Positions 49,819-60,412 of a stretch of DNA of 64,000 nt are shown here, in pieces. Made by a program: the position numbers and the translations under genes. The notes under the pieces were generated by a model, which saw only the letters and a program-made list of their open reading frames with translations, had not been told where the DNA came from and searched no databases. The stretch is from Pyropia yezoensis (taxonomy: Eukaryota > Rhodophyta > Bangiophyceae > Bangiales > Bangiaceae), in assembly GCA_009829735.1 (NCBI GenBank), contig CM020620.1, forward strand, positions 5,324,299 to 5,388,298, written 5' to 3'. How positions within the stretch are numbered: the stretch's first letter is position 1; each line of letters starts with the position of its first letter.

Positions 49819-50472
49819 TGCCGCCAAAACCGCCACCGCCGCCGCGTGCTGGCGGGGGAGGTAGGCCGGCAGCGCCAAGGCGACGGCGTCGAGGACCGCC
49901 ACCGCCGCCGCTTGGGCGGGGTCTGCCCGCAGAGCGGGCGGCGACCCGTCGGCGCCGGCGGACGTCAGCGCCCGGTAGCGGGCGGTCAGGGGGGACAGGG
50001 GGGACCCACCCCCGCCGGCCACCGGCGCGCCGCCCGCATCGACCGCCGCGGCGCCCGCTACCAATGCCCTTGTGTCGGTCGCCTGCGCCGTGACCACGGC
50101 CACCCCGCCGCCGCCGCCGTCGCCGTCGCCGCCACCGTCGCCGCCACCGTCGCCGCCACTGGCGTCGTCGGGGGACGGAGCCACCGCCCCTATGGCAGGC
50201 CGGGGGGCCCCCGACGAGTGCTGCCACCGCCCGCCCGGCCCGCCCCAACCGCACGGCGGCCGAGAAGCGGCCAGGCCGTCGTGCAGTGGCGCAAGGCGGT
50301 CAGCGGCAGCGGCTGCTGCCGCCAAGGCGGCCGGGCCGGGGCGGGCGGTGGGGGGGCGCCCCGTGGCCGCGACGGGGCGCCCCCCCGCCGCCCCGCCGCC
50401 GCCACCGCCACTGCCACCGCCTTTGCCGGCGCGCCCACCACGCGACGCCGCCAGGCGGCGAACGAACAGCAT
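48448..50472 (-). CDS. AFG1-like AAA ATPase (LACE1/ZapE family)
   Basis: 674 residues from the Met at 50472; the open frame begins earlier, but this Met starts MLFVRRLAASRGGRAGKGG, a basic, hydroxylated, acid-free segment typical of a mitochondrial targeting peptide. Walker A GGVGVGKT at about residue 278, Walker B LLCVDEFQVTDVADA at about 356, and sensor-1-type VLVATSNREPSELYVNG after it. The family C-terminal part is present (RRWIHLVDALYECRVKLFVSG, SRLLEMRSADYM). Known: AFG1/LACE1 is a mitochondrial inner-membrane-associated ATPase in turnover of nuclear-encoded respiratory subunits; ZapE is its bacterial relative. Odd: long Ala/Gly insertions between N-terminus and P-loop and around residue 210-230, coded by GGC runs. 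A poly-C run at about 48527-48550 codes a Gly run near the C-terminus. Confidence 0.93.
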
Positions 50473-50496
50473 GGGAGGAACAAAACGCCGCCGCAC

Positions 50497-50537
<41 letters not shown>

Positions 50538-51408
50538 ACTTCCCGGCGCCTCCCCCGCCACAATGGCGTTGATGAAGGGAGGAGGGGGGGGGGAAGTGGG
50601 GGGGGGGGGGGGGGGGGGGTGCCCGAGCACACAGGGGGAAAAGACGCACCGCCAGAGCCGGCAGGGGCGCCCACTGCTGCCGCCTCGCGGTGGGGTGTCA
50701 CCCCGCGGGGGGGGGGGTCTCGCCGCGGCGGCCTGGCGAGACGCCCGTCGAGGATTTTGGTGGGCGCGGCCGATGGGACAAAACCGACAGCGCCACAAGT
50801 GGCTCGGCGAATTTCCGGTGTGCCGCGCTGGGCCTCGCCCACCCGCCCCGGCGCCACACTCCCACACTCGTGGCCGCCAGGCCCGCGCGTCGACACGTCA
50901 CTGGCAGAGTGGCCGCTACACCGGGGGCTGGTGCACAGCAGCAGCTGCGCTGCCGCGCTGCAGCGCTGCAGCCCCGCTGCAGCGCGGCGCCCGCACGCAG
51001 CGAGGCAGCCGGTCGAGGGCCACCACCCCCCCGCCCCCCTTGCTGCTGCTGTGGCCCAGAGAGCCCCCCGACCAACCGCTACGGCCTTTGCCATAGCTGC
51101 GCGACTGCCACCCAACCACCCCCACCTCCTACCCCCGTTCCCCCCCCCCCCCCCCTTCCTTGGGCTGCGTCGCCCCCGTACCTCCACCCCGTCGTGTTCC
51201 ACGCACGCCGGCCACGTTGAGCTCCCTCTGTGCCCACCCCCCCCCCCCCCCCCACGCACCGCGCGCACGCCGCGGCGCCTGCCGAGGTCGTGCTGGCCTC
51301 TACCTACCCTCCTTCCCCCCCCCCAGCCCCCCCGCCGCCCCTCTTGTCGCCCGGCGCGTCCACCCGTGCCGTGCGGGGCCGCGCCAGCGGTACCGGCGGC
51401 CGCCCGCC
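50473..51408. other. shared upstream region of divergent AFG1-like and OTUD5-like genes
   Basis: About 0.9 kb between divergent starts, so it should contain both promoters. A G run occurs at about 50597-50620 and C runs at about 51140-51155 and 51237-51251. ORFs extend through it on both strands but lack domains. No TATA box stands out. Confidence 0.5.
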
Positions 51409-53256
51409 ATGCGCGTGCGTGTGGGGGACCCGCCCCCGCCGGCGGCCGCGTCGGGCGGGCGGGACGAGCCGCCCGCGTCAGACGGCGCGCCGCCGCCGCC
51501 GGCGCCGCCGCCAGCGACGACGGCGGCGGCAGCGGCAGCGGCGACGACCGCGACGGCGACCGCGACAGCGACCGCGACAGCGGCAACGGCGGCGGCGGCG
51601 GCGGCGGCGACAGGGTCAGCGGCGGGCGGGGCGGCCGAGGCGGCGGCTGGGGATGGCCCCCTGCAGGTGGGGACGGCGCCGGCGGTTGCGCCGCCCGCGG
51701 CGGTGCCATCCGACGGGGGGCCCCCAGAGCGGCCGCCGTCGACGGCGGTGGCGGTGGGGCCACCGTCAGGCGCCGCCGGGAGCTCCCGCCCGGCGTCCCC
51801 CCCCCCTGAGGCGGTGCGGCATCCAGACCGGGGGCCCGCTGCGCCCGTTGAGGCGCAGCAGCCACCGCTGCTGCTTCTGCCACCCTCGGCGGTGGATGGG
51901 GAAGGGGGTGGCGCCGCCGCCGCCGCGGCCGCCGCCGCCGCCGCGCCTGCCGCTGTCGCTGCCGCACCCGCTGCCGGGGCCGCGTCGACGCCCACCACCG
52001 CGCCATCGTCTCCGCCGCTGCGGCCGGCGTCCCCCGCCGGGGGTGCGCCTGGTGACATCCGCCCGCGTTTGGGGGCGGCCGCCGCTTTGGCGGGGTCAAC
52101 CCCCCTGCTGTCCTCCCCGACGCCCCCCGACGGAGGCGGTAGTGGTGGCAGTGGGGCTGGGGGTGGGAGTGTGGGTGGCGGCGATGGGGACTCGGAGAGC
52201 GGGAGCTCCCTCGGCAGCGGCGGCGCCGAGCGGCTGGTCCCGTCCATGACCGAGCCGGAATTTGAGGCGCTCCTCCGCCGTGCCCGCGGCTGGCGCATCC
52301 GCCCCGTCCGCGGGGACCACAACTGCCTCTTCCGTGCGATTGCCGACCAGGTGTACGGCACGGAGGAGGCGCACCGGGCTGTGCGGGCGGCGGTGATGGA
52401 CTATATCGACCTGCAGCGCGACTTTTTTTCCGCCTTTGTATCCGAGCCTTTTGAGGAGTACGTCGCGCGCAAGCGGCAGGACCGGTGCCACGGGAACCAC
52501 GTGGAGATCCAGGCCGCCGCCGAGCTCTACGCCCGCCCGGTGGAGGTCTACGTGTACAGCCTGACGCCGCTAACCATCTACCACCACCCGCAGCCAGAGG
52601 GGCAGGGTGGGGCGCCCGTTCCCGTTACCGAAGCCGGCGGGGGGGGCGGCAGGCCCGGCGGTGACGCGGGAGCGTCGTCGTCCTCATCGCAACCACGTCC
52701 AGCCGCAGCGGGGTCTGCTGCTGGGGCCACCACCCCTGGGGAGGCGTCCCCCTCCACATCCCACCCCCTGCTGCCTCCGTCGCGAGCGACGGCGGCGGCC
52801 GCTGCTGAGGCGGCGGCTGCCGCGCCCTCCCCCTCTGGCGTCGTGCGCCCCCCCCTGCGGTTGACCTACCACGGCGGGCAGCACTACAACTCACTGGTGG
52901 ACCCGTCGGCCAGCACCGGCAAGCTCCCCCCCCCGCCCCCCGCGTCGCTGCTGCTGTCTGCCAGCCGGCGGTCTGGGAGCGGCGGCGGCGGCGGCGGCGG
53001 TGGCGACGACGCCGCTGGCGACGACGTCACCGCCACCGCCGACGCGGTGACGGCGGCGGTGCTCCACGCGAGCGACGCGGTCGAGACGGAGGAGGCGCTG
53101 ACCGAGGCGGCCATCGCGCTGTCCATTGCCGAGTTTGCCGAACACAGCGGCGGGGGGAGCAGCCGCACGCGGCCGCCCAGCGTGGAGGCGGCGGCGGCGC
53201 TCAAGGCACGCCACGGGCGGCTGGCCAAGGGCAAGGGCAGCCACACCGCCATGTGA
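51409..53256 (+). CDS. OTUD5/DUBA-like OTU deubiquitinase
   Basis: 615 residues from the ATG at 51409 (gcccgccATGcg, good context); the frame is open further upstream. Residues 1-280 are Ala/Pro/Gly low complexity. The OTU domain runs about 280-500, with a long Gly/Ser insertion. Catalytic Cys in GDHNCLFRAIADQVYG (about 305), then VRAAVMDYIDLQRDFFSAFV, RCHGNHVEIQAAAELYARPVEVY, and catalytic His in YHGGQHYNSLVDP (about 490). These match human OTUD5 motif for motif. A C-terminal TEEALTEAAIALSIAEF (about 560-577) has UIM character, as OTUD5 also has. Known: OTUD5 trims K63- and K48-linked ubiquitin. Activity of the human enzyme needs a phosphoserine N-terminal to the OTU domain; whether an equivalent site exists here is not clear. 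Confidence 0.93.
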   Translation: MRVRVGDPPPPAAASGGRDEPPASDGAPPPPAPPPATTAAAAAAATTATATATATATAATAAAAAAATGSAAGGAAEAAAGDGPLQVGTAPAVAPPAAVPSDGGPPERPPSTAVAVGPPSGAAGSSRPASPPPEAVRHPDRGPAAPVEAQQPPLLLLPPSAVDGEGGGAAAAAAAAAAAPAAVAAAPAAGAASTPTTAPSSPPLRPASPAGGAPGDIRPRLGAAAALAGSTPLLSSPTPPDGGGSGGSGAGGGSVGGGDGDSESGSSLGSGGAERLVPSMTEPEFEALLRRARGWRIRPVRGDHNCLFRAIADQVYGTEEAHRAVRAAVMDYIDLQRDFFSAFVSEPFEEYVARKRQDRCHGNHVEIQAAAELYARPVEVYVYSLTPLTIYHHPQPEGQGGAPVPVTEAGGGGGRPGGDAGASSSSSQPRPAAAGSAAGATTPGEASPSTSHPLLPPSRATAAAAAEAAAAAPSPSGVVRPPLRLTYHGGQHYNSLVDPSASTGKLPPPPPASLLLSASRRSGSGGGGGGGGDDAAGDDVTATADAVTAAVLHASDAVETEEALTEAAIALSIAEFAEHSGGGSSRTRPPSVEAAAALKARHGRLAKGKGSHTAM

Positions 53257-53940
53257 CGCTGGGCGGTGGGGGGGGGAGGGGGGGGAGGGGGAGGGGCAAA
53301 GGCGGGCGCGTGGGTCTTTTGGGGGGACGGCGGGTGGGGGCGTGAACGTGTGGGCGTCTGTACACCCGTGTCTTTTGCATGGTCGGATTTATTGCTGCCT
53401 TTCTTTTTTTTTTTTCCTCTTCTGTACAGTCCTTTTCTGCGCCGCTGGCCATGCTCTTCCTTCTCTGCTCTCTCTGCGCTGCTGGTTCGTGCTTCACCGT
53501 TTTTGTGGGTGGTTACTTTTGCTCTCGCGGGGGGTGTGTTGTCTCGGCGCCCAACCCGTGTTGCCCCCCTGCGTCCATCTGGCCCACCTTGCCACGCCGC
53601 GCTCGCGCCTGTCTCAGCGGGGAAGGCTCCGAGGCGGGGAGCGCTCCCCCTCGCCTTTTTTTTTTTTTTTTCTCTTCCTCGTCACGCTCTCGTGACGCCA
53701 TCCCCGTTGGGTGCGCAGCGAGCTCTCGCATGGTCGGGGCCCTGCGGAGGGGAGAGGAGTGGGAAGCTCCCCCCCCCCCCCGCTCCTCCACGGCTCTGGC
53801 CCGCTCGATGTGCCGTCGCGAGAATCTTTGTGATAGATTTGACGACCCGCTTCAGCTTGCAATCCGCGACGGCGGGAGGAGGGCAAAAAAGAAAAAAGAG
53901 AAGAAAAAAAGCGGCCTAATCGATGCCGCTGGGGGTGCCA
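53257..53940. other. 3' region of the OTUD5-like gene, T-run-rich
   Basis: Pyrimidine-rich on the plus strand with T runs at 53407-53417 and 53656-53670, both unusual for this GC-rich window. Contains the presumed 3' UTR. No gene supported. Confidence 0.45.
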
Positions 53941-55010
53941 CCCCCAGTTAAGGCGTGCCCAGAGCGGACACTAGAGTTCAGAGCGATTCCGGATCAGCCA
54001 TTGGCCCAGAGCGTTGTGTCAGGAGCAAATATGGCATATGCTGAAAATTGTCACACTATTCCAGGGTTCAAGCGACGTGTCTAATGAGAAATGGAGCACA
54101 GCTGCCTGGGGCTGCTCTGGAGGGCCTCTTGCGTGGAAAATCGACATGGAATCAGCACATTTCTTCTCAATGAAAAAGCGCACAGTGCCTCACGGGCATC
54201 GCCACAGCAACGACGAAGTCACACAAGACAGCCCAAGGGGGAGCAGGTCCTCTAAGGCGGAAGGGGATCGTTGCACGGGAACAAGAGCAGCTCAGTTATT
54301 TCCCCGCATCCCAGAAGGTCTCTTTCTTGGGTTGGTCGTCGTATCTTCCTCCTCGGCATGCGCGCAAGTCGCACACGGGGCACCCAGGGGAACCTGAGCG
54401 AAGACATAGGAGCCTGGAAGATGTACAAAGGAATGTCCAGAGTACACAGGTCATGTGAAAGAACAGCCAGTGTGTCTTTAATCGTCAAGCAAAATGGTAA
54501 GGCACGTTTCCTCTGCAGCAGCGAGCAAGGCATCGTCGGCCTCTGCTTCGGCCTCCTCCGCTGCTGCTTCCTTGTCCTTTCGCTCTCATGTCCGGATCTG
54601 ACTGTGGGCTCTGGCAGGAGCGGGTGGGGCCGTTCGATTTGCGCTGTGGATCAGACGGATTCCCGGGAGAATGGTAAAACTTATATACAAGTGCGAGAGT
54701 CCCTGAAAGTTGCATTCGCGCGCGGACTAATTGCCGAACCACTTTGAACCATTGACTTTTTATGCATGGAAAAAATGGCTCTTTTTACGGGGCATTTTTC
54801 TGTGCTACGGAAGATATACGGCTGTACCTCTTTTTTCTCTTGTTACTTCTTTTGTGTTCTTGCTTCTTTTTTTCTTGCTGCGTATGGTCGTATATCTTTT
54901 CTCTCGTCCAACCAGGAAGCCGTATCGAGAGAGAAGTCGCCCGAACGTGGCACGTGTTGGATGTAATGCAATATTCCCTCTGAACTCTAATGTCCGCCCT
55001 TAACTGGGGG
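53941..55010. mobile_element. non-autonomous inverted-repeat transposon, copy 2
   Basis: 1070 bp. Left end cccccagttaagg, a 10-base insertion, then gcggacactagagttcagag; right end, reverse-complemented, cccccagttaagggcggaca then ttagagttcagag. The interior is AT-rich (54720-54960 in particular), unlike its flanks, and has only short ORFs with no transposase motif. It shares its end core with 45636-45930, so both belong to one family. Flanks are ggtgcca on the left and caccggtg on the right; no clear target duplication. Confidence 0.75.
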
Positions 55011-55869
55011 CACCGGTGCGGGCCGGCCACGCCGCCGCCACGCCCGGCCACGGTCGATCCGCAGGTCGACTGGCAGCGCGCCCCGCCGCAGCGCGACCCG
55101 CCAGTGCCCCTTCCCCGCCCCCACCCCTCCCCCCCAACCGACACATCTGCCCGCCGCCGCGCAGCCGTCCTGCCCCTCGCCCGCGGCCGCCTTGTCGCTG
55201 GCAGATGCCAGCCCCATCCCCTTCCCCACCACACCCGTCCCCCCCCGCTACCTGGCCCCTGCCCGCTTCGCTGTCGCGGTCCCGGCTCGAGGCGTCCCCC
55301 GTCTTGACGGCAAGCGTCCCGCTCCACCGCCTGGCACAAGGCCCGCCCACGCTGGCCGCGGCGGCCGTCCCGCCTCGCCATCGGCGGCCGGCTGTGGCGG
55401 CGGCGCGGCTGGGCAGTGCCGCTGCTCCCTTCCTCTTCCCCGCACCCTCCGCCGGCTACGGCCGCTGGCCATGCCGCGGCGGCCGTGAGTCTGGCCGCGC
55501 CGCCGCCTCGTCTCCCACCCCCCACCCCCCACCCCCCGTCCTCCTCCTCTCCCCCCTTCCCCTCCCCCCCTCTGCGCCCGCGCGCGCCGCCTGCCCGGCC
55601 GGCGCCCCTCCAACGCCGACCAAATGCAGTCCCCCCCGACGACCAGCCGCCCCGCCGCCGCCCCCCCACCCCCCGCCCCCCTCTCCACCGGTCGCGGGGG
55701 TGGACACCACCACCCGCCGCCGCCGCCCCCCCCCCCCCCCCCCCCGCCGCCTGTCCCCACCCCCCCCACCGTCTCGGCGGCGCTGCCCCCGCTGCCCGTC
55801 CCCCCGCCACGCCACGCAGGCGCCGGCGCGGGGCGCCGGCCACGGCGGAGCGTGTCGAGCGCGGCGCTG
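55011..55869. other. 5' region of the apyrase gene
   Basis: C-rich, with a C run at about 55724-55745. A frame from the ATG at 55624 (MQSPPTTSRPAAAPPPPAPL) could be the true N-terminus of the apyrase, as a disordered cytosolic tail, but it is separated from the membrane segment by frame changes in G runs. Confidence 0.4.
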
Positions 55870-57815
55870 GATGGGGTGGGCGCCCCCGGAGGGGGGGGGG
55901 GGGACTGGGCACGCCCCCGCCAGCGGTCACCCGCGCCGGGGGGGGGTGGGGGCGCCGCCCTCACGGCGGCCGCGCCCATGTGGGCCACGCCGGCGGGGGG
56001 GGGCGGCAACGGGTGGCAGTGGGGGTGCCGGCGGGGGTGGGAGCGGCGGCGGCGGCGACGGCGTTGGGGGCAGTGGGGGCGGTGGCGGGCGGGCGCCGCT
56101 GGCGCACCGCCTGTGGCGGGCGGCGGCGGGCCGCGGCGGCCGCCCCGTGCGGCGGCCGTGGGTGGCGGCCGCCGCCGTTGCGGCGGCGCTGCTCGCCGCG
56201 GCGGCGCTGCTGGACCCGCGGCTGGTGGTTGTTGCCGCCGACGGCGGCGGCGGCCGCCGCGCGGCGCTGACGCTCTCCCTCTCCCCGCGCCTGCCGGGGG
56301 GTGGGGGGGGGGGGGGGGCGCCCACCCCGCTGCCCTCCACCGCGGCGGCGGTCGGTACGGTGGCGGCGACCCCGTCGCTGGGGCGGTGGTCGGGGCGGCC
56401 AACCCGCCGCCGCCGCCGCTGCTGGCGCTGCCGCCCGGCGCGGGCGCGGCGGGCCCGTGGGTGTTTGCGCTCGTCGCCGACATGGACCGCCAGTCGCGGC
56501 GGTACGACCGGCCCGCCACGGCGGGGTCCCCGTCGTCCAAGCGGTGGGTGAGCTTCCTCAAGCGGGGGCTCCTGACCCGCCTGCCCGACGCGCCCCTGCT
56601 GTCGTCAGAGGGGGGGGGGGAGCATGGGGGGGCTACGCTCGCCGCCGACGCGGCTGTGAGAATCCCCGGGGGGGGGGGGGGGGGGGGCGCCGGCTGGCAG
56701 CCCAGGGCGGGCGGGCCAGCCCGTCGGCCGCCGCGGCAGGCGGCGCAGACGCGGGTGCTGCTGCCTCCAGTCGCGTGGCTTCAGAGGCGGGCCCCACGGG
56801 GGCACCCGTCAGAGTGGCGGGAGCGTCCGTCTCTGCCAGACGGGGCAACGACACGGGCGGGCCTGGCGGGGTGGTTGGGGTGTCCCCCCCCCCCGCCCGC
56901 CCCCCCGCGTACGCCATCACCTGGTTTGATACGGGCCCGGGCTTTCTGCTGTGGTCGCGCGTCAATGAGGACGGGCGGGGCATGGAGCTGTCCGAGCTGG
57001 CCCTGTACCGCGGCCGCCTCTACGCGCCCGACGACCGCACGGGGGTGCTGTTTGAGGTGCTGTCCCCCCGCGGGGGGCTCCCCCACCCCCACGGGGGGCC
57101 CACCCCCGGCCGCGCCCCGTCGGTGACCCGCCGGACGGTGCTGGCCGACGGGGACGGCGAGTCCGCCACCGCCTTCAAGGCCGAGTGGATGGGCGTCAAG
57201 CGCGGGGAGCTGATCATTGGCGGCCATGGCCGGGAGGTCACCGCCCCGTCAGACGGCACGGCGGTGCGGAGTAGGGGGCCGCTGTGGGTCAAAGTGCTGT
57301 CCAAGGATATGACCGTCTCGCACGTGGACTGGACGGACCCGTACAATGCGATGCGCGAGGCGGCGGGCGCGCCCTTCCCGGGCTACCTCCTCCACGAGGC
57401 GGGCCGCTGGAGTGACGTGCGTGGCCGCTGGCTCTTCCTCCCCCGGCGCCACTCGGTGGCCCCCTTTGACCCGGTGTCGGTCGAGCGGCTGGGGTGGAAT
57501 GGCGCCGTCACTGCCGACGAGGGGTTTGGCCACGTCGCCATCACCCGCCTGGGCGGGGTGCCCCACGCGGCCGACGGGGACGACGAGCGGGGGTTTTCGT
57601 CGTTTGCGTTTGTGCCCGGCTCGGGCGACCGCCACGTCCTTGCCATCCGCACGGTGGAGCGGGAGGGGGGCGGGGAGGCTGGGGGGGCCGCAGGGGCGGG
57701 GGACGTTGAGAGCTACATCAGCGTCCTCGACACGGCAGAGGGAGCGGCCGGCCCGGCGCTGCTGCCAGAGACCCGCATCGGGCCGGTCAAGTACGAGGGG
57801 GTGGAGTTCTTGTGA
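55870..57815 (+). CDS. apyrase, calcium-activated nucleotidase (CANT1) family
   Basis: The catalytic domain is clear at 56940-57815: FKAEWMGVKRGELIIGGHG, LWVKVLSKDMTVSHVDWTDP, PGYLLHEAGRWSDVRGRWLF, FSSFAFVPGSGDRHVLA, PVKYEGVEFL at the end, as in human CANT1. Its beginning (WVFALVADMDRQSRRYD, KRWVSFLKRGLLTRLP) lies in a neighbouring frame at about 56455-56585. A signal anchor (WVAAAAVAAALLAAAALLD) lies in a third frame at about 56160-56225. Frame changes coincide with G runs at about 56296-56319 and 56669-56687, so one gene with homopolymer length errors, or unusual splicing, is likely. Known: Ca2+-dependent hydrolysis of UDP/GDP in ER/Golgi or outside the cell, supporting glycosylation. The predicted type II membrane topology fits. 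Start is provisional. Confidence 0.85.
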
Positions 57816-58039
57816 GGGGCGACCACTGCTCGGGTTGGGGGAGCGGGGGGGGGAGGGGGGCGTCGGGCGTCAGCCGCCGTGCGTGGGACCTGCAACGAGC
57901 TGCTGGCTGGCCCTGGCCGAGGGCGGTGGCGGCTTGGCGACCGCGGTCGACGGCGGTGTCTGTGGCGCCCAGCTGGGCTTCGCGCGGACCTAGGCGGCCG
58001 GGCAGGAGGCACGCAACGTATGCCACGCGATGTGGTCCC
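57816..58039. other. convergent spacer
   Basis: 224 bases between the stop codons of the apyrase (plus) and the Gly/Lys-rich protein (minus). Nothing further seen. Confidence 0.4.
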
Positions 58040-58735
58040 TCACTCACCACAGTCACCACCGTCATCACAGTCCCCCCCGTCCCCTCCGGACGCGGCAGCG
58101 GCTATGCCCTTGACGATGAGCTTGCCGGCCGCCTTGGCCACCCCCTTCTTCTTGTCCCCGTGGCCGCCCGCCCTGCCGTTGGCGCCCTTGCCATTGCCGC
58201 CCTTGCCGTTGCTGCCCTTGCCGTTGCCGCTTTTGCCGTTGCCGCCCTTGCCTCCCTTGCTAGCCCCGCCCTTGCCGCCCCCGCCAATTACCTTCGTAGG
58301 CGTTGTCGCCGCACTGGCGGGCTTGACGCCGCCCGCCCAGCCACCGCCGCCCGTCCCACCCGGCGGGCCGGCTCCGGGTACCCACCCCCCGTTAGTGGCA
58401 GGGCCACTGCTGCTGCTCCCGCCGCTGCCATTCCCACCCGGCTGGTATGTCGACGACGATGCCTTTGCCTTGGCCTTGGCCGCTGCCGCAGCTGCCGCTG
58501 CGGCCGCCGCGCTCAACGTGGCGGCCTTGCGGCCGCTTCCGCCGGCGCCCGCGTCGGGGCCACTGCCGCCACCTCCCGCCGCCAGAGCTGGGCTCCCTCC
58601 CGCCGCCGTGCCGGCCGCCGTCGCCAGACCTGCTGCCGCCGGCGCCCCCGTCGACGAGCGGTACGCGTCGAGGCGCGCGGCCGCCACGTCGGCGGCGGTC
58701 GTGCGGGCGGCGCGGAGCTTTTCGTGGACGCCCAT
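58040..58735 (-). CDS. hypothetical Gly/Lys/Asn-repeat protein
   Basis: 231 residues from the Met at 58735 (MGVHEKLRAARTTAADVAAA). The frame is open to 59155, but the added part looks like leader. Residues 1-30 form a charged helix; 30-100 are Ala/Gly with AAAAAAAAAAAKAKAKAS; 100-150 Gly/Ser/Pro; then about eight KGGNGK/NGKGSNGK units; then a hydrophobic AAGKLIVKGIAAAASGG and an acidic GDGGDCDDGGDCGE end. No known domain. The short hydrophobic stretch is too short and small-residue-rich to be called a membrane span. Confidence 0.55.
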   Translation of the reverse strand: MGVHEKLRAARTTAADVAAARLDAYRSSTGAPAAAGLATAAGTAAGGSPALAAGGGGSGPDAGAGGSGRKAATLSAAAAAAAAAAAKAKAKASSSTYQPGGNGSGGSSSSGPATNGGWVPGAGPPGGTGGGGWAGGVKPASAATTPTKVIGGGGKGGASKGGKGGNGKSGNGKGSNGKGGNGKGANGRAGGHGDKKKGVAKAAGKLIVKGIAAAASGGDGGDCDDGGDCGE

Positions 58736-60412
58736 GGCGTCGGGGGCGCCCTGGGGAGGTGGGGTGGGGTGGAGGGGCGGTTGTGGGGGGGTGGGGAGGG
58801 ACGGATTGTGGGGAGAGTTGAGAGCTCGTGGTGGGGGACTGGTGGGGGTGGGGAGTGGGCGGACGACCCACGGCCAGCAGTGACAGTGAGGAGGTGACCG
58901 GGGGGTTTTGGTGGCGGCGGCCGTGGCGCTCATAGGATAGTGGCGAGCACAGCCGCAGTGGGCGGGGCCCTCGGGCGTGTAGCGGCAGCGCTCTGGGAGG
59001 TGGCACGAGAGGGAGAGAGGACGACAGCGGCTGGCAGGCCCCCACCCAACGGACCCGTCGAAAGTGAATGGGCCAATGAATGGCTGGACATCGGAGCGAT
59101 CCCCGTTTGCCGCGGGCTTGGTGCTCGCCCGGCCCGCGGACCGCCCCGACGTCACGACGGGCGCCGCGGTCGCCCTGCCGCTCGCGCGATGGCCGAGCGG
59201 AACGGTGCGTACGACAGGCAGTGGCGGAACGTCTCGTTTATGGGCTCACGAGCTTCTCAACCACGCATCCGCCCGCGAGCCGGCGCCATGGCCGGGCTCA
59301 TCGGCGCTGCTGAGTCAGGGCGCCTCGTGCTCCTTGGCCGACAGCTGCGTGCGGGGTAGAGCCCCACGGGGCTCTCAGTGAGCACCGACTGGACTGGGGA
59401 GGCCCGCGCACATTCCCTTTTCTGCGCAGTGGAGCGGCGAAGAGGAGGCCAGAGCCGACGCAAGGGCCGTCACGGGGGATGGGGTGGCGAGGTGGGTAAG
59501 CTGCACGCGTCAGGTGGGTAAGCTGCACGCGTCAGGTGGGTAAGCTGCACGCGTCCGCCACGTTAAAGGGAGACCCCTCCGGGGTACCCTTATTTACGAT
59601 CAAGTCTCCCCGACGGGAGGGCAGGCCCGCAGGGCCCACTCACCCACCGCCGCTGCTCCCACGGGCGGTGGGCGCCCTCCCCCGACGAGGCCGGGAGGCG
59701 GACCTGGGAGTGCGCCCCCCCTCCTCAGACTCTAGCGGGTTTCCGCGCGTCGCGCGCACCCCCGCCCGCCACGGGGGCGTGGCGGTCGCGCGGCCGACGC
59801 AACGAAAGCGACCGCGGCCCGGGGCGAGCATGGATCGACGCACCAGCAAGGAACGAGCTGAGGCTTTCCGCAGCCGTGGTGCAAAGGCGGGACCTTCCCA
59901 GCGCCACGCCTGTGGTGGGACTGCGCGTGCTCCACGGGGGGCGCGTCCCCCCGGTGCGGCCGGCGGGGGGTTGCACGGGTGCACGACGCCGCCGCCGCCG
60001 CCACCACCGCCGCCGCCGACACCGCCGCCATCGCCGCCACCGCCGCCGTCACCGTCAACGCCCCCGCTGTCAGGCGGCGCCTGTCACACCCGCCCGCTAC
60101 AAGCTCCCGGGAGAAGATGCACCGCGTGCGGCGGGCGGCCGCCGGGCGCACGCCTCTCCACGGCACCCCACGCGCACGCATCCCCCACCGGAGGGGGCAA
60201 GCAGACCCATAAAAGTTAAACACTGCGGGGGACCACGCGCCCCCCCCCCCTGCCGCGCTGCGGGTGCCCCAGAGCGGAGCCGCCAGCTCGCCTACTTGTA
60301 CTGTACATACACACACCCCCGCCGCGAAGAGCCCGCGGTCGCCCCACGGGCCGTTCCCCCCATTCCCTCCACGCGCAAGACGCACCCTCTATCCGTCTAC
60401 CCCCTCCCCCCC
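58736..60412. other. long intergenic region
   Basis: No gene supported over about 1.7 kb. It contains three exact 22-bp repeats at 59490-59555, a GCC-rich (ccgccg)n tract at about 59988-60050 and several compositional ORFs on both strands. A loose hairpin (gacccctccgggg) lies near 59572. Confidence 0.4.
59490..59555 (+). repeat. three exact 22-bp direct repeats
   Basis: Units aggtgggtaagctgcacgcg+tc at 59490-59511, 59512-59533 and 59534-59555, identical by eye. Each contains ggtaag (a 5' splice-site consensus) and tgcacgcgt. Function unknown. Confidence 0.92.

Noticed and set aside
48007-51096. 1029-codon plus-strand ORF opposite the AFG1-like gene
   Set aside because: It is the antisense shadow of a strong AAA ATPase gene and has only low-complexity sequence.
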